A DNA stretch of 64,000 nucleotides from Myrmaecium sp. VS I D KN 1 (Eukaryota > Ascomycota > Dothideomycetes > Valsariales > Valsariaceae): contig JADQAV010000028.1 in the NCBI GenBank assembly GCA_019775845.1, forward strand, positions 124,001-188,000, read 5' to 3'. Both the position numbers and the translations under genes were made by a program. The notes beneath the pieces are model-generated. The model ran no database searches. It was not told the DNA's origin and saw only the letters and a program-made list of their open reading frames with translations. How positions within the stretch are numbered: position 1 is the first letter of the stretch; each line of letters begins with the position of its first letter. Shown here piece by piece: positions 21,201-34,400 of the stretch.

Positions 21201-22797
21201 CACGAAGTCTCGTTTCTACGCCAGGCCGCTGGCCATGCTCACCACCTACAAGGGTCGTGAGATTCTGCGCAGAACCAAGGATATGGCTGAGAGCAAGCAG
21301 CTCCGGGTTATCTATGGTGATACCGACTCCGTCATGATCAACACCAACATGGACAACATGCAAGATGCGTTGAAGGTTGGAGAGGAGTTTAAGCGAGAGG
21401 TGAATGACAGCTACAAGCTCCTGGAGATTGACATTGACAATGTCTTCCGGCGGTTGTTGCTCCATGCCAAGAAGAAGTACGCCGCTGTCAACATGGTGAA
21501 GGTGGACAACAAGTATATCGAGAAGATCGAGGTCAAAGGTCTTGACATGAAGCGTAGAGAATACTGTGCCTTGTCGAAAGAGACGTCGACGTGAGTTTAC
21601 CTTGAAGCAATGTTCTGCCACTGCCCAATGCTAACACAGAACAGACAACTGCTCCAGTACCTTCTGTCTGGCGATGACGCGGATACTGTGGTCGAAAGGA
21701 TCCACGATCACCTTCGTGAGCTCTCACAGAAGATGCGCGCTTTCGAAATCCCGGTCGACCAGTATACTATTTTCACCCAGCTCGGCAAAGCTCCGCAGGA
21801 GTATCCGAACGCCAACTCCATGCCCTCGGTGCAGGTCGCACTTCGCTTGATCGCAAAAGGAAAGCCGGTGAAGGCCAAGGATGTCATGTCGTTCGTGATT
21901 ACTGGCACCTCAAACGGCTCGGCCGAAAGCGCTGCGAAGAACGCATTCACCCCGGAAGAAGTGCGGGCACAGGAGCTCAAGCCGGATATCGACTACTACC
22001 TTCACAAGCAGATCCTCCCACCCGTCGAGCGTCTCTGCGCTCCCATCCCGGGCACCAACGTCACCCGGCTTGCCGAATGTCTCGGCCTGGACACGAGCAA
22101 GTACCGGGTGAGCACGCTCAGCGGATCGGGGAACGGCGGGGCCGGTGGGCTGGAGATCACGCCCCTCGAATCCCAGATCCCGGACGCGATCCGGTTCAAG
22201 TCGTGCGCCCCTCTTCCGCTCCGTTGCCGGGCATGCCACCACACCTTCGCCTTCCGCGGCCTGCAAGGCTCGCCGCACCTCGTCAGCCACGACGGGATCC
22301 GCTGCCCGAACGCCGGCTGCGGCAGGATCCTGCCGCCGCTGTCGGTCGTCGCCCAGCTCGAGTCGGCGATCCGCCAGCACGCCGCGCGCTACTACGCCGG
22401 CTGGCTCCGCTGCGACGACCCGGCTTGCGGCGCGCGCACGCGCATGATGAGCGTCTACGGCCACCGCTGCCTGGGGCCCAAGGGCCTCGGGTCGGGCTGT
22501 CTGGGCCGGATGCGGTTTGAGTTCGGCGACAAGGAGATGTGGAGTCAGATGCTCTTCTTCCAACGCATCTTCGACGTCGACCGGGTGCTGCGGAACGAGG
22601 GCGGCGGGGACGGAGCAGGGGGAGGGGTCAAGGCGGATGGGGGGGAAGAGCGTGAGAAGATCCGGATCCTCGCCGAGCTGAACCGGGAACGCTTCGGGGT
22701 TGCGCGAGAGGTGGTGCAGGCGTGGTTGGCGAAGAACGGGCGGCAGTGGGTGGCGATGGATAGCCTGTTCGCGTTTGCGTGGAAGGCTATGTCATGA
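18213..22797 (+). CDS. POL1: DNA polymerase alpha catalytic subunit
   Basis: Four exons, 18213-18513, 18570-18673, 18721-21590 and 21645-22797, encode 1475 aa, the usual length. This is the polymerase of the primase complex that starts replication and Okazaki fragments in the nucleus. The N-terminus has the Pol alpha N-domain ([20 protein letters not shown]) and an acidic and basic linker, and exon 2 encodes [21 protein letters not shown]-family motifs are intact: [10 protein letters not shown] at 867-876, KLTANSMYG from 950, and YGDTDS at 1000-1005 with the catalytic aspartates. The exonuclease-like domain is degenerate, as in all Pol alpha. Two C-terminal zinc modules (cysteines between about 1286 and 1377) bind the B subunit. 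The 3' 230 bp become G-rich on the coding strand. The start is supported by conserved N-terminal sequence. Confidence 0.96.
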
Positions 22798-24527
22798 GAT
22801 TTTTTTTTGGTATTTCTTCGAGCGGCTTTTTCTGTTTGCGGTTTCTTTTGGGGTTTGCTTTTTGTTATGGGCATGGAGCGATATACCGCTGCTGCGTCGT
22901 TGTTTGGATTAGGATGGGTCTGTTGCTTTTATTTCTTTTCTCCTCTCATTATGATGCCGAGTATTGGGTGTTCTTCATGAGGAATGTACGTGTTTACATG
23001 GATTCGATGCTTGGGGGTTGGGATCGCGTATATAGTAGTTATAGTGTATCTAGTCGCATGGCAAATGTGACTTCAAATCATTTACCCTTTGGTTCTTTTC
23101 TTTTACTCACCTGTCAGCGCGCCCGGGAAGAATGCACGATGCAAGAACAAGCGGCCGAGATTCGGCGGTCTGCCAGCTTTCCTTCGTCTTATTTTCACTT
23201 GTGCTTTTTGATTTTATTTTTTCTCTTTTTTTTAGGTGGTCGTGGTGCGGTTGTTCGTTGCCGGTTAGGTTGGGGTTGGTTGACACACGCGACCTCAGCT
23301 GATATATAAAATGCGAAGGGGAGATGAGAGAGCTCGGAGGGGGGGGATAATGTCGCAACTTCTTTTCTGTTCTCTGGTTTTCTTCTTCCCTGTGTCGCAG
23401 AGATTATTTTTACTATGTGATCCTGAATTATGAGGAGAGTTCGCTTGCGACGACGTGTTTCTCTCTTTTCTCCATGTTGGAGGGGGATGAGGATGTTGGT
23501 TGTGTTGATGTTGGTGGTGGTGGTGTGGTGGGTGCGGTGGAGGGGTAGAAGAGGTACAGACGTCATACGAGGGGTTGACACGGTCTGTCGGTCTGTTCCG
23601 TCTGTTCGTTCATCGTCATCATCGACGATTGGCGTGCATATGTATTGCCCACCTTTGCATCGCAGATTGCTATAGATTATACAGCCTGCTTTGATAATAA
23701 TATTTAACGACTTTTCTTCTGCGCATTCTCCTCGCTCAAGGTGTAACTAAATACAATGGTTACGAAGGTAATTGATAATTCACGCGAGAATCAATGGGTG
23801 TATCCCGTCATGTCACGTTGGCTGGGTCCTGCAATTGATCGGTCCACCATCTGGCCATACGTCAGGCTGGCCCGGCTCTCCACTAAATAACTCTCCTCCT
23901 TACCGCTTGGTTATCGGGAACGGCAGCGAAGGAGGGAAATAGCAAGCGGAAAAGCGAGAAAGAGAGAGGGAGAGAGCGACAGTGGAAAAGAAAAAAAGAA
24001 GGCCCCGCGCTAGATGGAGGGGGGGAAAGACCCAGGTCCGGGCCAATCACGAGCTCGACCGGACCACCCTTGGCCGCAGCTGTGGTGCTTCTGGCTGGCC
24101 TGAGGTGCTTCAAAACCGATCGTTGCTCCGTCCGACGCTGCCACACTGCTTTGCTCAGCTGTTCCCCGACCTCTCCCCTTCCTCACGCCCATATTTTGCC
24201 GTCTGCTGTCCTCTTTTTCTCGGCCTTTCTTCCCCTCTCCACATAACTAACTCCCTATCTCTCTCTCTCTCTCTCTCCATCTCTCTTCCTTCACCCTCTT
24301 CTCTCTCATCCCCATCCTCAATTCCTCACCGAAAAGATCTTGCTACACCTGGCGCCTGCGTCATTCCTAGGTGTCAAGATAACCCATCCTCAACAAAAAC
24401 CCTATCTATCACTACCGTCCCCGAACAGAACAACGGAACCTCCCCCGCTTCTTCCTCGACCTCCTCGCCGATTCTCCGAATACTAACCTTCCCATCCTCC
24501 AACGAAACGTCACGACGCGAAACCACC
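22798..24527. other. POL1 3' region and PFK promoter/leader
   Basis: A 1.7 kb stretch. The first part is T/G-rich, as expected for a plus-strand 3' UTR. The last 350 bp, from about 24170, is a strongly pyrimidine-rich leader of the PFK gene with a (CT)n block near 24256-24280. No coding frame is supported in between. Confidence 0.5.
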
Positions 24528-26982
24528 ATGGCGCCCACCGCAGCCCCGCCGCCTCTCGAAGGCAAGAAGCGCAGGATCGCCGTGATGACGAGCGGCGGCG
24601 ACGCGCCCGGGATGAACGGCGCGGTCCGGGCCGTCGTCCGCATGACGCTGGCCAAGGGCTGCCAGTCCTACGCCATCTACGAGGGCTACGAGGGCCTGGT
24701 CAAGGGCGGCGACATGATCCGGGAGATGGGCTGGGAGGACGTCCGGGGCTTCCTGTCCGAGGGCGGCACGCTCATCGGCACGGCGCGGTGCATGGAGTTC
24801 TACGAGCGGCCCGGCCGCCTGCAGGCGGCCAAGAACATGATCGTGCGCGGCATCGACGCCCTCATCATCTGCGGCGGTGACGGCAGCCTGACGGGCGCGG
24901 ACAAGTTCCGGGATGAGTGGCCGGGCTTGGTCCAGGAGCTCGTTGAGAAGGGCGAGCTCACGGCTGAGCAGGTCGAGCCGTTCAAGCACCTTAACATCGT
25001 TGGTTTGGTCGGCTCCATCGACAACGATCTGTCCATGACGGATGCCACCATCGGCTGTTACTCCTCCCTCGAGAGGATTTGCGAGGCCGTCGACTACATC
25101 GATTCCACTGCCTTCTCTCACCAGCGTGCCTTCGTTATCGAGGTCATGGGCCGGCATTGCGGTTGGTTGGCCCTGATGGCCGGTGTGAGCACTGCGGCCG
25201 ACTACATCTTCCTGCCGGAGAAGCCGCCTGGGCAGAACTGGGAGGAGGACATGTGCAAGATCATTCAGAAGGTAGGCGCGGTTGTGGCACCATTCACTTA
25301 TGTGTTTCAGCTAACTTTTCTTGCAGCATCGTTCTTTGGGCAAGCGTAAGACCATCGTCATCGTCGCCGAGGGTGCGCACGACGACAACCTCAAGAAGAT
25401 CACTCCTAGTATGGTCAAGGATGTTTTGGCCAACATGGGCCTTGACACCCGAGTCACTACTCTCGGCCACGTCCAGCGCGGTGGCAACGCGTGCGCCTAC
25501 GACCGCATGCTGTCCACCCTGCAGGGTGCTGAAGCTGTGAACGCTGTGCTGGATGCTACCCCCGAAACGCCTAGTCCTGTCATCTGTATTGCCGAGAACA
25601 AGATCGTCCGCCGGCCTTTGCTCGAGGCTGTTGCGCAGACCAAGAAGGTTGCCGAGGCGATCGGCAAGAAGGACTTCGCCGAGGCGATGAGGCTCAGAGA
25701 CGCAGAGTTCGCCGAGTACTACGCCGCGTACAACATTACTACCGCTGCTGAGCAGCCCGAGCTTCTGTTGCCTCCGGAGAAGGTATGTACAACCTGGTTA
25801 CGTCACTGGAGAACGGACATGTGCTGACCTTGGCCCTAGCGTATGCGCATTGGTATCGTCCACGTCGGTGCTCCGGCCGGTGGTATGAACGCCGCGACCC
25901 GTGCCGCCGTCACATACTGTCTCGCCCGAGGCCACACTCCCATCGCCATCCACAACGGTTTTCCCGGCCTCATCCGCCATCACGATGACCAGCCCGTTGG
26001 CTCTATCCGGGAGATCTCGTGGCTGGATGCCGAATCCTGGGTCAGCCTGGGTGGCTCCGAGATCGGAACCAACCGCAACCTCCCCGACGAGGACTTTGAG
26101 ACGGTGGCATACTGCTTCAAGGAGCACAAGATTCAGGCGCTCTTCGTCGTCGGTGGTTTCGAGGCGTTCACCGCCGTCAGCCAGCTCCGCAAGCAGCGGG
26201 AGCACTACAGCGCCTTCAAGATCCCCATGGTCGTCCTCCCGGCCACGGTCAGCAACAACGTTCCCGGCACGGAGTACTCCATTGGCAGCGACACCTGCTT
26301 GAACTCGCTCATTGAGTACTGCGACGCCTGCCGGCAGTCGGCTTCCTCGTCGAGACGGCGAGTGTTCGTGATCGAGACGCAGGGCGGGTACTCGGGCTAC
26401 ATCGCGACGATCGCGGGTCTCTCGATCGGAGCGCTGGCGGTGTACACGCCGGAGGAAGGGATCAACATCAAGATGCTGGACAGCGACATCGACCACATGA
26501 AGGAGGTGTTCGCGAAGGACAAGGGCCAGAACCGGGCGGGCAAGATCATCCTGCGGAACGAGAAGGCGTCGAAGACGTACACGACGGAGGTGATCGCGAA
26601 CATGATCCGGGAGGAGGCGAACGGGAAGTTCGAGTCGCGGTTCGGGGTGCCCGGTCACTTCCAGCAGGGGACGACGCCGTCGCCGATGGACCGGTGCCGG
26701 GCGACGCGGTTCGGGGTCCGGAGCGTGCAGTTCCTGGAGTCGTTCGCGGGGATGGACGGCGAGGCGATCGCGCTGGATCCGCGCAGCGCGTCGGTGATTG
26801 GGATCCGCGGCGCGAAGGTGATGTTTTCGGATATGGAGCGCGTGGAGAAGTACGAGACGGATTGGAAGGAGCGGCGGCCGAAGAATGAGTTTTGGATTGG
26901 CTTGAAGGAGATTGTGGATACGTTGAGTGGGCGGCCGGCGTACCCGCGACGGGAGAAGGGTGGGGGGCATCATGATGCGTGA
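24528..26982 (+). CDS. pfkA: ATP-dependent 6-phosphofructokinase (eukaryotic two-domain form)
   Basis: Three exons, 24528-25271, 25327-25782 and 25840-26982, encode 780 aa, the expected fungal length. Both introns are GT-AG and phase 0. The enzyme phosphorylates fructose-6-phosphate in glycolysis, in the cytosol. The N-terminal catalytic half has the ATP loop [10 protein letters not shown] (21-30), GGDGSLTGA, the catalytic SIDNDL (D165, D167) and MGRHCG (207-212). The C-terminal half begins in exon 3 ([16 protein letters not shown]) and is the duplicated regulatory half, with catalytic residues replaced ([12 protein letters not shown]) and the allosteric site for effectors such as fructose-2,6-bisphosphate. 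The start follows a long pyrimidine-rich leader and an ACC-ATG context. Codon endings turn G-rich in the last 600 bp. Confidence 0.96.
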
Positions 26983-28803
26983 GGAGGAGTGAATGATGTT
27001 TTGTGAGATCCATCGTTCGTTCCGTCTTGGGATGGGATGGAGGGAAAAGAAAGCCGTTCTTGTATCTCTTTCTTTCTTCTCTCCTTTTCCTTCCTTTCTT
27101 GACGTTTTTTTTCCCCTTCGTTCTTTTTTTGTTTCTTGTCAATTATTCTTAGAGATGATGATGATGATGATGGTTAGTACTACCGCTGTTGCTTGTACTG
27201 TACGTCCTATGCGAATACGACACACCACACGCTACTCTTCACACATGAGTTCTTCAACATGTCTATAGAATCCGACGGTGAGCGCCACCAACGGCTCTGG
27301 CAGCTGTATGCTTGATCCCTCTTCTAGTCTAGCGTCACCGGCTGCCACCTCCTAGGTAAAATCCACGAACGGACCCTGAATTTTCAATGGGGGATTGTGA
27401 CGTGCTCTTTTTTTCATTTTTTGGTTTTCAGGTGCTCTTTTTTTTTTGTGCCTGACTTTTATCCTTTATTTTATGCATCATTTACCTACCGAGTTGATAT
27501 CATAAACCCCATTCCCCTGTATACATATTGCACTCTACAACATACTGCGCTGCATTGCACGGCATTTATACTTGTATACTTGTAATACGCTGCACTGCAC
27601 TGCACTGCCCCCCCTGGTTCCAAAAAGCAATGGACGTAGCGTGATCCTTCCACCACCACCATCTCCCTTGTCGTCGTCGTCGTCGTCGTCGTCGTTGTGG
27701 TTGTCGTTCGCTCGTTCGCCCTGCCTGACTTTAACAGCTTTCCATTCTGTTTCTTCTCTAGCTTGTTTGTTTAGCTTCTCTTAGCTGAGTGGTGAAAGCT
27801 GAAGCTGAAAGCTAGGTATTCCCATCTCCCTTGCTGAAGGCACTTTTTACTGTACAGCATAGCGCCCGAGGGGAGTTGAGGGCAGACGACTTCTTTCTTC
27901 TTTTCTTTTTGCTTTACTTTTTTTTGTGTGTACGACCAGCACACAGCAGACAGCCTGCAGACTGCAGACTGCGGACTGCAACCGCCGAGATCCACAACCA
28001 CAACCACACCCATCGACATCCATATCCCATATATATCCACACCTACCCCGGTCGATCAACGGAACAGTCTTTCGCCGCGCCGCCGCAGCGAGGAAGAACC
28101 AAGTGGACGTCCCGGGCCACTCTGGAAGATCTGAAACGTTCCTCCATCCCGTCCATCCATCCTTTCTCCACCTTTCCCAACCTCTCTCCACATCCACATC
28201 CACATCCAACCGCTCTCCAACTTTTGCACTCCGTCGTTCGTTATCGTCGTCATCGTTGTCGATTGTCTGTCTCCTTCGCTGCGCTTTAGTCTCCTCCGAC
28301 ACCTCACACCGTCCCCCCCTTTCCCTTCCTCGGGACCGGGTCAAACGTGTGTCTGTGTGTGGGTGTGTTCCCTTCCCCCCTGTATCAAACGGGGGCCCCT
28401 TTGTTCCTCTCTCTCCCTCTCTCTCTCTCTCCGCATTACAACTACCCCCCTCCCCCACCCACCTGACTCGACGCAACTCGACTCGACTTGACTTGACGAT
28501 CAATCGATATCGTATTGCCTTTTCCGCATTTCTCTGGAGGATCGCTGGGCCACGCGCGCCGCACGCCTTCCTGGCTCCACTCGACTCGACGTCGCCTCCT
28601 GATTGACCTTGCCTTACCTACGACTTCTTTTTGTGTCTTGGATGCTTGGGGGACTCAGGCACGTACGCACGCATACGAGACCGACATACATCCGTACACA
28701 CACGCATACAACGACGTGGCATATATCTCGCAGCATTGAGGAACGCTCTCCCTGTTACTGCTACTACTGACGCCGCCGCCGACGCCGTCCCTTCTCAATC
28801 GCC
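26983..28803. other. PFK 3' region and long pyrimidine-rich leader
   Basis: The first part carries T-rich 3' sequence and a (GTC)n microsatellite at about 27673-27697. From about 28140 to 28803 the plus strand is C/T-rich, including a (CT) tract near 28405-28430, consistent with a long 5' leader of the next gene. There is no supported coding region. Confidence 0.5.
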
Positions 28804-29757
28804 ATGTCGTCCTCCTCTCCGTTCCAGCTTTTGGACTTCGCGCCCATCAACCTCTCCTTGACTGAAGGCACCAACATCCCCGCGCCGCCGGAGAGTCCGC
28901 CCGACACGCCTCGACCGCCGACCCCCGGCCGCGGTCCGCTGTCCTCGCACCCGACCACCCCCGTCATCCCCGGCGCCTTCCCATTGACGCCCTCTGAGGG
29001 CGAGGAACTCTCTTCTACTACCAACACCACCGCCGCCACCGCCGAACCAGCAACGTCCCGCCCACCCACGCTTTCTGAATCCAGCACCCGCTCCGCCGGC
29101 CCCTCCTCCCCAGACCCCAAAAGCCAGCACCCGCTCAGCCTGACAGCGACGACGGCCACGGCGACTGCAACAACAACAAAGCGCCCCTCCTCCGTCCGCC
29201 GCTTCCTCGGCATCCGTCACCTGGGCAGCCACGACAGCCTGCCCAACACCACGACCACGCCCACATCCACCACCACCCACCCACCCCGCCCCGACAGCCC
29301 CGCCCACACCGTCACCTCCATCACCAGCGCCGGCTCCGGCTCCGGCGGCCTGCCCGTGCCCAAAAAGCGCCGGCAAAGCGGGAGCTGGTTCGGCCGCCGC
29401 AAAAGCGCCATGTTCATCGGGCGGGTGGAAGAAGGCAGCGTGATGGGCGAGGAGGAGGGCATGGCCCCTCCTTCACAACACCCTTCCGCCGTCCCCTCCA
29501 TGCAGTTCGCCAGCAGCAAACACTCGGCCCAGCGCCGCAGCGTGAGCATGACGCACGTACCCCTGCCGTCGTCACGGCCGATACCATCACCACCGCCGTC
29601 GAAAGCGAAGAAGGAGGGCCCGCCCCCGCCGGCGCTGCCGGAGTTGCGGCAGTTGGTGGGTGGTGGCAAGGGCGAGGAGACGGCGTTGTGGGAGGGCGGG
29701 GAGGGGAAGGAGACGACGTTTTTTGATGTGGAGGGGATGTTTAGGGGGATTGAGTAG
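28804..29757 (+). CDS. Disordered Ser/Pro/Thr-rich protein of unknown function
   Basis: A single exon of 317 aa. The N-terminus SPFQLLDFAPINLSLTEG is the most ordered-looking part. After it come proline-directed repeats (ESPPDTPRPPTPGRG), a Thr-rich tract, and a basic cluster around residues 120-135 (RRFLGIRHLGSHDSL). A second basic cluster follows (KKRRQSGSWFGRRKSAMF). The C-terminus ends with a short motif PALPELRQLVGGG ... FFDVEGMFRGIE. Similar architecture (basic RRFLG patch, WFGRRKS patch and a C-terminal short motif) recurs in Pezizomycotina hypothetical proteins, from memory. No enzymatic domain or membrane segment is present. Many SP/TP sites suggest phosphorylation. The last 120 bp switch sharply to G-rich coding. 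Confidence 0.7.
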   Translation: MSSSSPFQLLDFAPINLSLTEGTNIPAPPESPPDTPRPPTPGRGPLSSHPTTPVIPGAFPLTPSEGEELSSTTNTTAATAEPATSRPPTLSESSTRSAGPSSPDPKSQHPLSLTATTATATATTTKRPSSVRRFLGIRHLGSHDSLPNTTTTPTSTTTHPPRPDSPAHTVTSITSAGSGSGGLPVPKKRRQSGSWFGRRKSAMFIGRVEEGSVMGEEEGMAPPSQHPSAVPSMQFASSKHSAQRRSVSMTHVPLPSSRPIPSPPPSKAKKEGPPPPALPELRQLVGGGKGEETALWEGGEGKETTFFDVEGMFRGIE

Positions 29758-29834
29758 GGAGGGTAGGATGGGGTTATGGGATTTAGGGTGGAGTGGCTTT
29801 GCGCCTTGTTTCTTTTGTTGTTGTTTTTTTTGAA

Positions 29835-29859
29835 GGGGGGGGGGGGGGGGGGGGGGGNN

Positions 29860-29889
<30 letters not shown>
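29835..29889. other. Assembly gap flanked by poly-G and poly-C
   Basis: A run of 23 G, two N (29858-29859) and a run of 30 C. The mirrored homopolymers around an N gap point to contig ends extended by sequencing artefact rather than to true sequence. Confidence 0.85.
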
Positions 29890-29890
<1 letters not shown>

Positions 29891-31198
29891 TTCGAGGGTT
29901 ATCGATGTGTAATTTTCTTTTCTTCTTCTTTATGTTCATATATATATGTGCGTATATATGTATGTATATATACCTTTTTTTTTCATTGAGTGAGGGCGCT
30001 GTCTTCTGCGGTTTGGAGTGATGCTTTGGGGCTTCTTTCTTCATTCTTCTCATCGTCATCATGTATATTGATGTATTTATCACTGCGATCGATCGGGATC
30101 AGGCAAAAAAGGCATGATGCTATATAATTCATTCTCTATACTTCACCCTCCACTGCCACGCCACATCATTACTAACGCCTACCAGAAACAAAGTAAAAAG
30201 AAGCAAAGGTCGAAGGTGGGAACGGACGAGGTCGTAAGGCTACAGACAGAGGAAACGAACAAGGGTGGAAGAACGACTCACAAACATAAGAAGAAAAGAA
30301 AGGAAGACGGAGAGAGACCAATAGATCATGGATTGGGAGAACCGGACCGGCGCCACGCCAGCCATCTCATCTCGAAACAGGAAAGAGACAATCACGGCAT
30401 TTTCAGTGGTATTGATATCATGCGCGTATGATTAGATATTGGTTCACGCCTACAAGTAGGTATAAACCGCACTTAATGCCTTAGATATCAGGTTGAGCCC
30501 GTAATTCAAGCGAGGAAGAAGGGAATTAAGCCCATCATCTAAGCCGAACCCCACTGGTCCATACAAAACCCACTGAAACGATGCACGCGCGGGATGTGTA
30601 TGTTTATGATCCACGAGACAGACGGAACTTTTCAGCACGATGAGATCAGTGGAGCAAGGTAAGATCCAGCTCCTATTAGGTAGAGGGTGCGTGTATGTGT
30701 ATATGTGTGTATGCCACGAGGAAAAAAAGGTAAAGAAAAGCTACAAGAGAGAAAAAGACGAGAAAAGACATACACTCCCACAGTGCGAAATGAACTTCCC
30801 TATGCACTCGGATTTCAGACAGAGCACGGCAAGAAGACAAGGTGTGGTGACATCCCGGGGCGAGAACCCGACGTCTGCTTCACCCTAGGAGCAAAGTAAA
30901 CAAGCACCATCCAATCGAACAAACAATAATGAAAATCAAGATAAAGCTTCGCACGGTACACAGCGCGATGGAATCTGGAAGAGGCGCCGGGAGGAGCCAT
31001 CTGACATCCGATTCATAGTACGGCAGCGAAGAAAAGAATAGGAAAGGAAGAAAAAGAAGAGACGCAGAGAAACGATAAACTTAAACAAACAAATGATGTC
31101 AATGCTGCTGCTGCTATGAGTGTGTATAAGCTTTTTTCGCTGTGTGGACAAACAAAAAAATGGAAGAAAAAAGGAAACCAATTACGATGGTGTTGGTA

Positions 31199-31250
<52 letters not shown>
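31199..31250. repeat. (GAT)n microsatellite
   Basis: About 17 uninterrupted GAT units in the non-coding region downstream of the DUF1765 gene. Confidence 0.9.
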
Positions 31251-31490
31251 GAAGAAAGAAGAAATTCAAGCAGCACGACGCCAGCCCCGAAAAATAGGAG
31301 AAAAAAGAGGGTATTGCAAGCGAAACAGGCACGGAGACTATCGAATGGGGCCCAAAGGCTACATAATGGCACGTCGTCGTCGTAGTAGCAGTAGTATTAC
31401 GCGCGCCGAAATGGGACAGAGAAGAAAGATCAGGAGGACGAAAGAAAAAATGGAGGGGTCAAAAGAAAAAAAGAACCACTCTTCCCCCGG

Positions 31491-34400
31491 TCAAGCTAAC
31501 CTCCGAATCACCTCGACCCCCAGCGTCGGCGTCTCGACCCACTTGTTCGCCGGCACGCCCTCCTGCCTCCGCCGGTCGAAGAAGTTCTGGTGCTCCATCA
31601 CGATCATCGTCCACTCGGCCAGGGCGCGGCCGGCGTACGTGCTCGACCTCGCCGCCGCCCCCGTCGGCTTCTCGGCGCGGACGATGGGCCGGGGTCCGAG
31701 CTCGGCGCGGAGGAACTGCTGGGCGGGCCCGGGCAGCATCGGCGGGACGAGGTTGATGTTCTGGAGGTGGAAGCGCTTGTCGACCCAGTCGAGATGCCAG
31801 CGGAAGCTGAAGGAGCGGTACGCCGGGACCGGGCTGTTCGCGGTGGAGAGGGGACTCTGCTGGCTCGGTGTGGTGGTGGTCGGCGCTGGCTTGTCGGTGG
31901 ACGGGTCGCTGGACTTGGACGGCGTGGACGGGTCCTCCTTCGTCGGCATGTTCTCCTTGTCGCGAGAAGGGCCCGGGCTGCGGGATTTCGAACGGGTGCC
32001 GCCGAGCAAGCTCTTGAAGATCCCCCACTTCCTCTTTCCGGCTTCCTCTGGCGGACTACTTTGACCAAAATCAGACGATGAATCGGAGCATGAAGACACG
32101 GGTCGGGAGGTGTTGTCTGCCGAGCCGAACATGGAGTTGCGGTTCGCAGGTGGGGAAGAGTTAGGAGATACGAACACGTCGAAAGAAAGGAAAGGACTTG
32201 AGGGAGGTGCAATGGGTGAGTTGTTGATGACGATGGTAAAACGACGGCCGGGCGCGGGGCTGCATGGAGTTGTCGACGGTAAAGGGGTCTGATTTGTCCG
32301 GGCCTGTTCGCGAAGGTAAAGGAAATGGGACCAGACCGTCCGCAGGCGATCATGGAGTGTGGTCAGGATATCTCTGTTCATCATAAGTCAGCAACGTGCG
32401 GTAGAAGCGGGTGCGGTTCCTTACAGTTCTCCGTCGGCTGCCTCCTCATCGTGCCTCGCGAGCCGCCAACACAACAGCCGCATATAGTAGGCACGCACCA
32501 TCGGACACCAATGGTTGAAACGGCTCTCAAAGAACTCCGGCTCTAGTAAAAAGTCAAGGCATGTCTTTGCTCTCCGTTCCTTATCTTTCAGCACGGTCGT
32601 CCATATACTGTAGATGAAAGCGTAAAGCCTGATCTCCGTCGTCGTGTTGTGGCTCCCGACCATCCGCTTGCACGCGGTTGTCCAAAACAGCCAGTCGAGG
32701 ACGGGTTCTTTCTGGGGGTTCGCTTGCTCGTATCGTACCAACAGGATCAGGGCTTCTTCGAGGAAATCGCAGAGGGTATAACAAGCATTATGATCGTAAA
32801 TGGGGATTTGTGTGGCCGCCGCTTTTAGCAGATGGCTGAAGGTGTAGGCAAAGATGTGCCGGGCGCTGTCGACGTGTGCACTTCGTTCGGAAAGGAAGTC
32901 GCGGACTAACATAATCAGCCGATTCTCGGCCATTAATCGTGTGGCATTAGTAGGTGGTAGAGGTAGGGTGGAAACGGTGGCATCAGGACTGGCAAGCACA
33001 TCGTCGAACGTTACGGAGGAAGGCCCACGAAGCGGATCCTCCTGTTGCTGGGGGCAAGCGTTGCGGTGGATGGTCGCATCAAGGTTCACCAGAATCTGCG
33101 CGTGCACCATGAGCAAGCCTGGTGCGGCCATAACTTCCTTGTGGGACGCATCAGGTGGTAAAAACTCGGTGACAAGGATATGGAAATGCTTCACGAAGAT
33201 GTAAAACAAGTCGCTTTCAGTCCCCGACCAACGTTTCAGCCACGGTCCATGCCACTGAACATGTTGCGTGCCCATAGGCAGTTGCGCAGGCTGGCGAAGT
33301 GCTCGCACCGTCTTCGCCAGCGTTGTGAACCCTAGCGAATGTAGGTTGGGCGGAAATGCTTGGACGATAGCTTTGAAGGACTCGTCGGCCCTGTCAAATT
33401 TGGAGATGCCAGACTCTTGCAAAACTCGTTGCATGACGTCCATTGAAGGCTTCCACAGCCGTACCAGGATGTCGGCAACTGATGGACAAAAGAAGAACGC
33501 ATATGCACAGGTTTTGCCGGAAAAGGTTACCAGACTGGCCGGCGCCGTCCGTAAAGACATTTTGTCAACGACAAAGACCAATTGTGTTAGAAGATTCTGC
33601 GTGAAGATATTTCGCACGTTGTGTTTGACAGACTCAGTGACGAAGTCAGACTCGTTGGTCGTCAGAGAGCTCGTAGAGACATCCGGTGTAGCCGTCATCT
33701 CCAAACGTTCAGCTAGGGGACATAAGGGGGACGGGAACGTCCTCCATTCTGGCCGCTCCATGATCCCAGACATCCCCTCTAGAATAGCAGGCCTATCGGT
33801 TCCCGAGACGGACTGGTTGTGCGGCCCGGCGACCATCTCCAGCAGGCCTGTCCACCATTTGTTGAGGATTATGGCCCGCCTTTCGAGATCCTCTGGTCGG
33901 ATCTTGCGGTTCGACGGATGTGAAGCATACGTACGTAGAAACGGAAGGAGAGCGGTTCTGATCACATTGGTCTTGAGCGCCAGCGACTTGGAATGAAACC
34001 TGTATAGGGGTCAACGCGGGCATCTTTGCATCGGAGCAGGTGTACCAACTTCTGATAGTCACTATCCAAGGTCCGGAAAACGCCCCAGAGCTCATCCTTC
34101 TTCTTGTGGCCCTCCTTTTTGACGTGCTTGATCTTTTCCGACGAGCCAATACGTGGAACCGGTGGCACAGCTGGCGATGGCTTGCTTGAATGGCTCAGCA
34201 ACGATGGGAGTCGGTCGTTGGAGAAGGATTTCGGTACAGCCGGGACAGGCGGCGCGGTCGGCGAAGCCGGTGTCGCGGACTTCGATGGCGTTTGCGGTTC
34301 TTCACCTTCGGGGGTCTTCACCAATACGCTTAACGGGCGCCTGGATTTCTTCCCTGCTTCCGTCTGCGGCGGTGCTGCATCCGCCGAGGCCGTCCTGTTT

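Larger units (their letters stand above)
29758..31490. other. Convergent intergenic region with assembly gap
   Basis: Shared 3' region of the disordered-protein gene (plus) and the DUF1765 gene (minus). It contains the poly-G/N/poly-C gap at 29835-29889 and a (GAT)n tract at about 31199-31250. No coding sequence is supported. Confidence 0.55.

Noticed and set aside
25798-26973. Minus-strand 391-codon frame opposite PFK
   Set aside because: Arg/Leu/His-rich shadow with no family features.
31199-31250. Regular repeat that might suggest a CRISPR-like array
   Set aside because: It is a pure GAT microsatellite with no spacers, in a eukaryotic genome.
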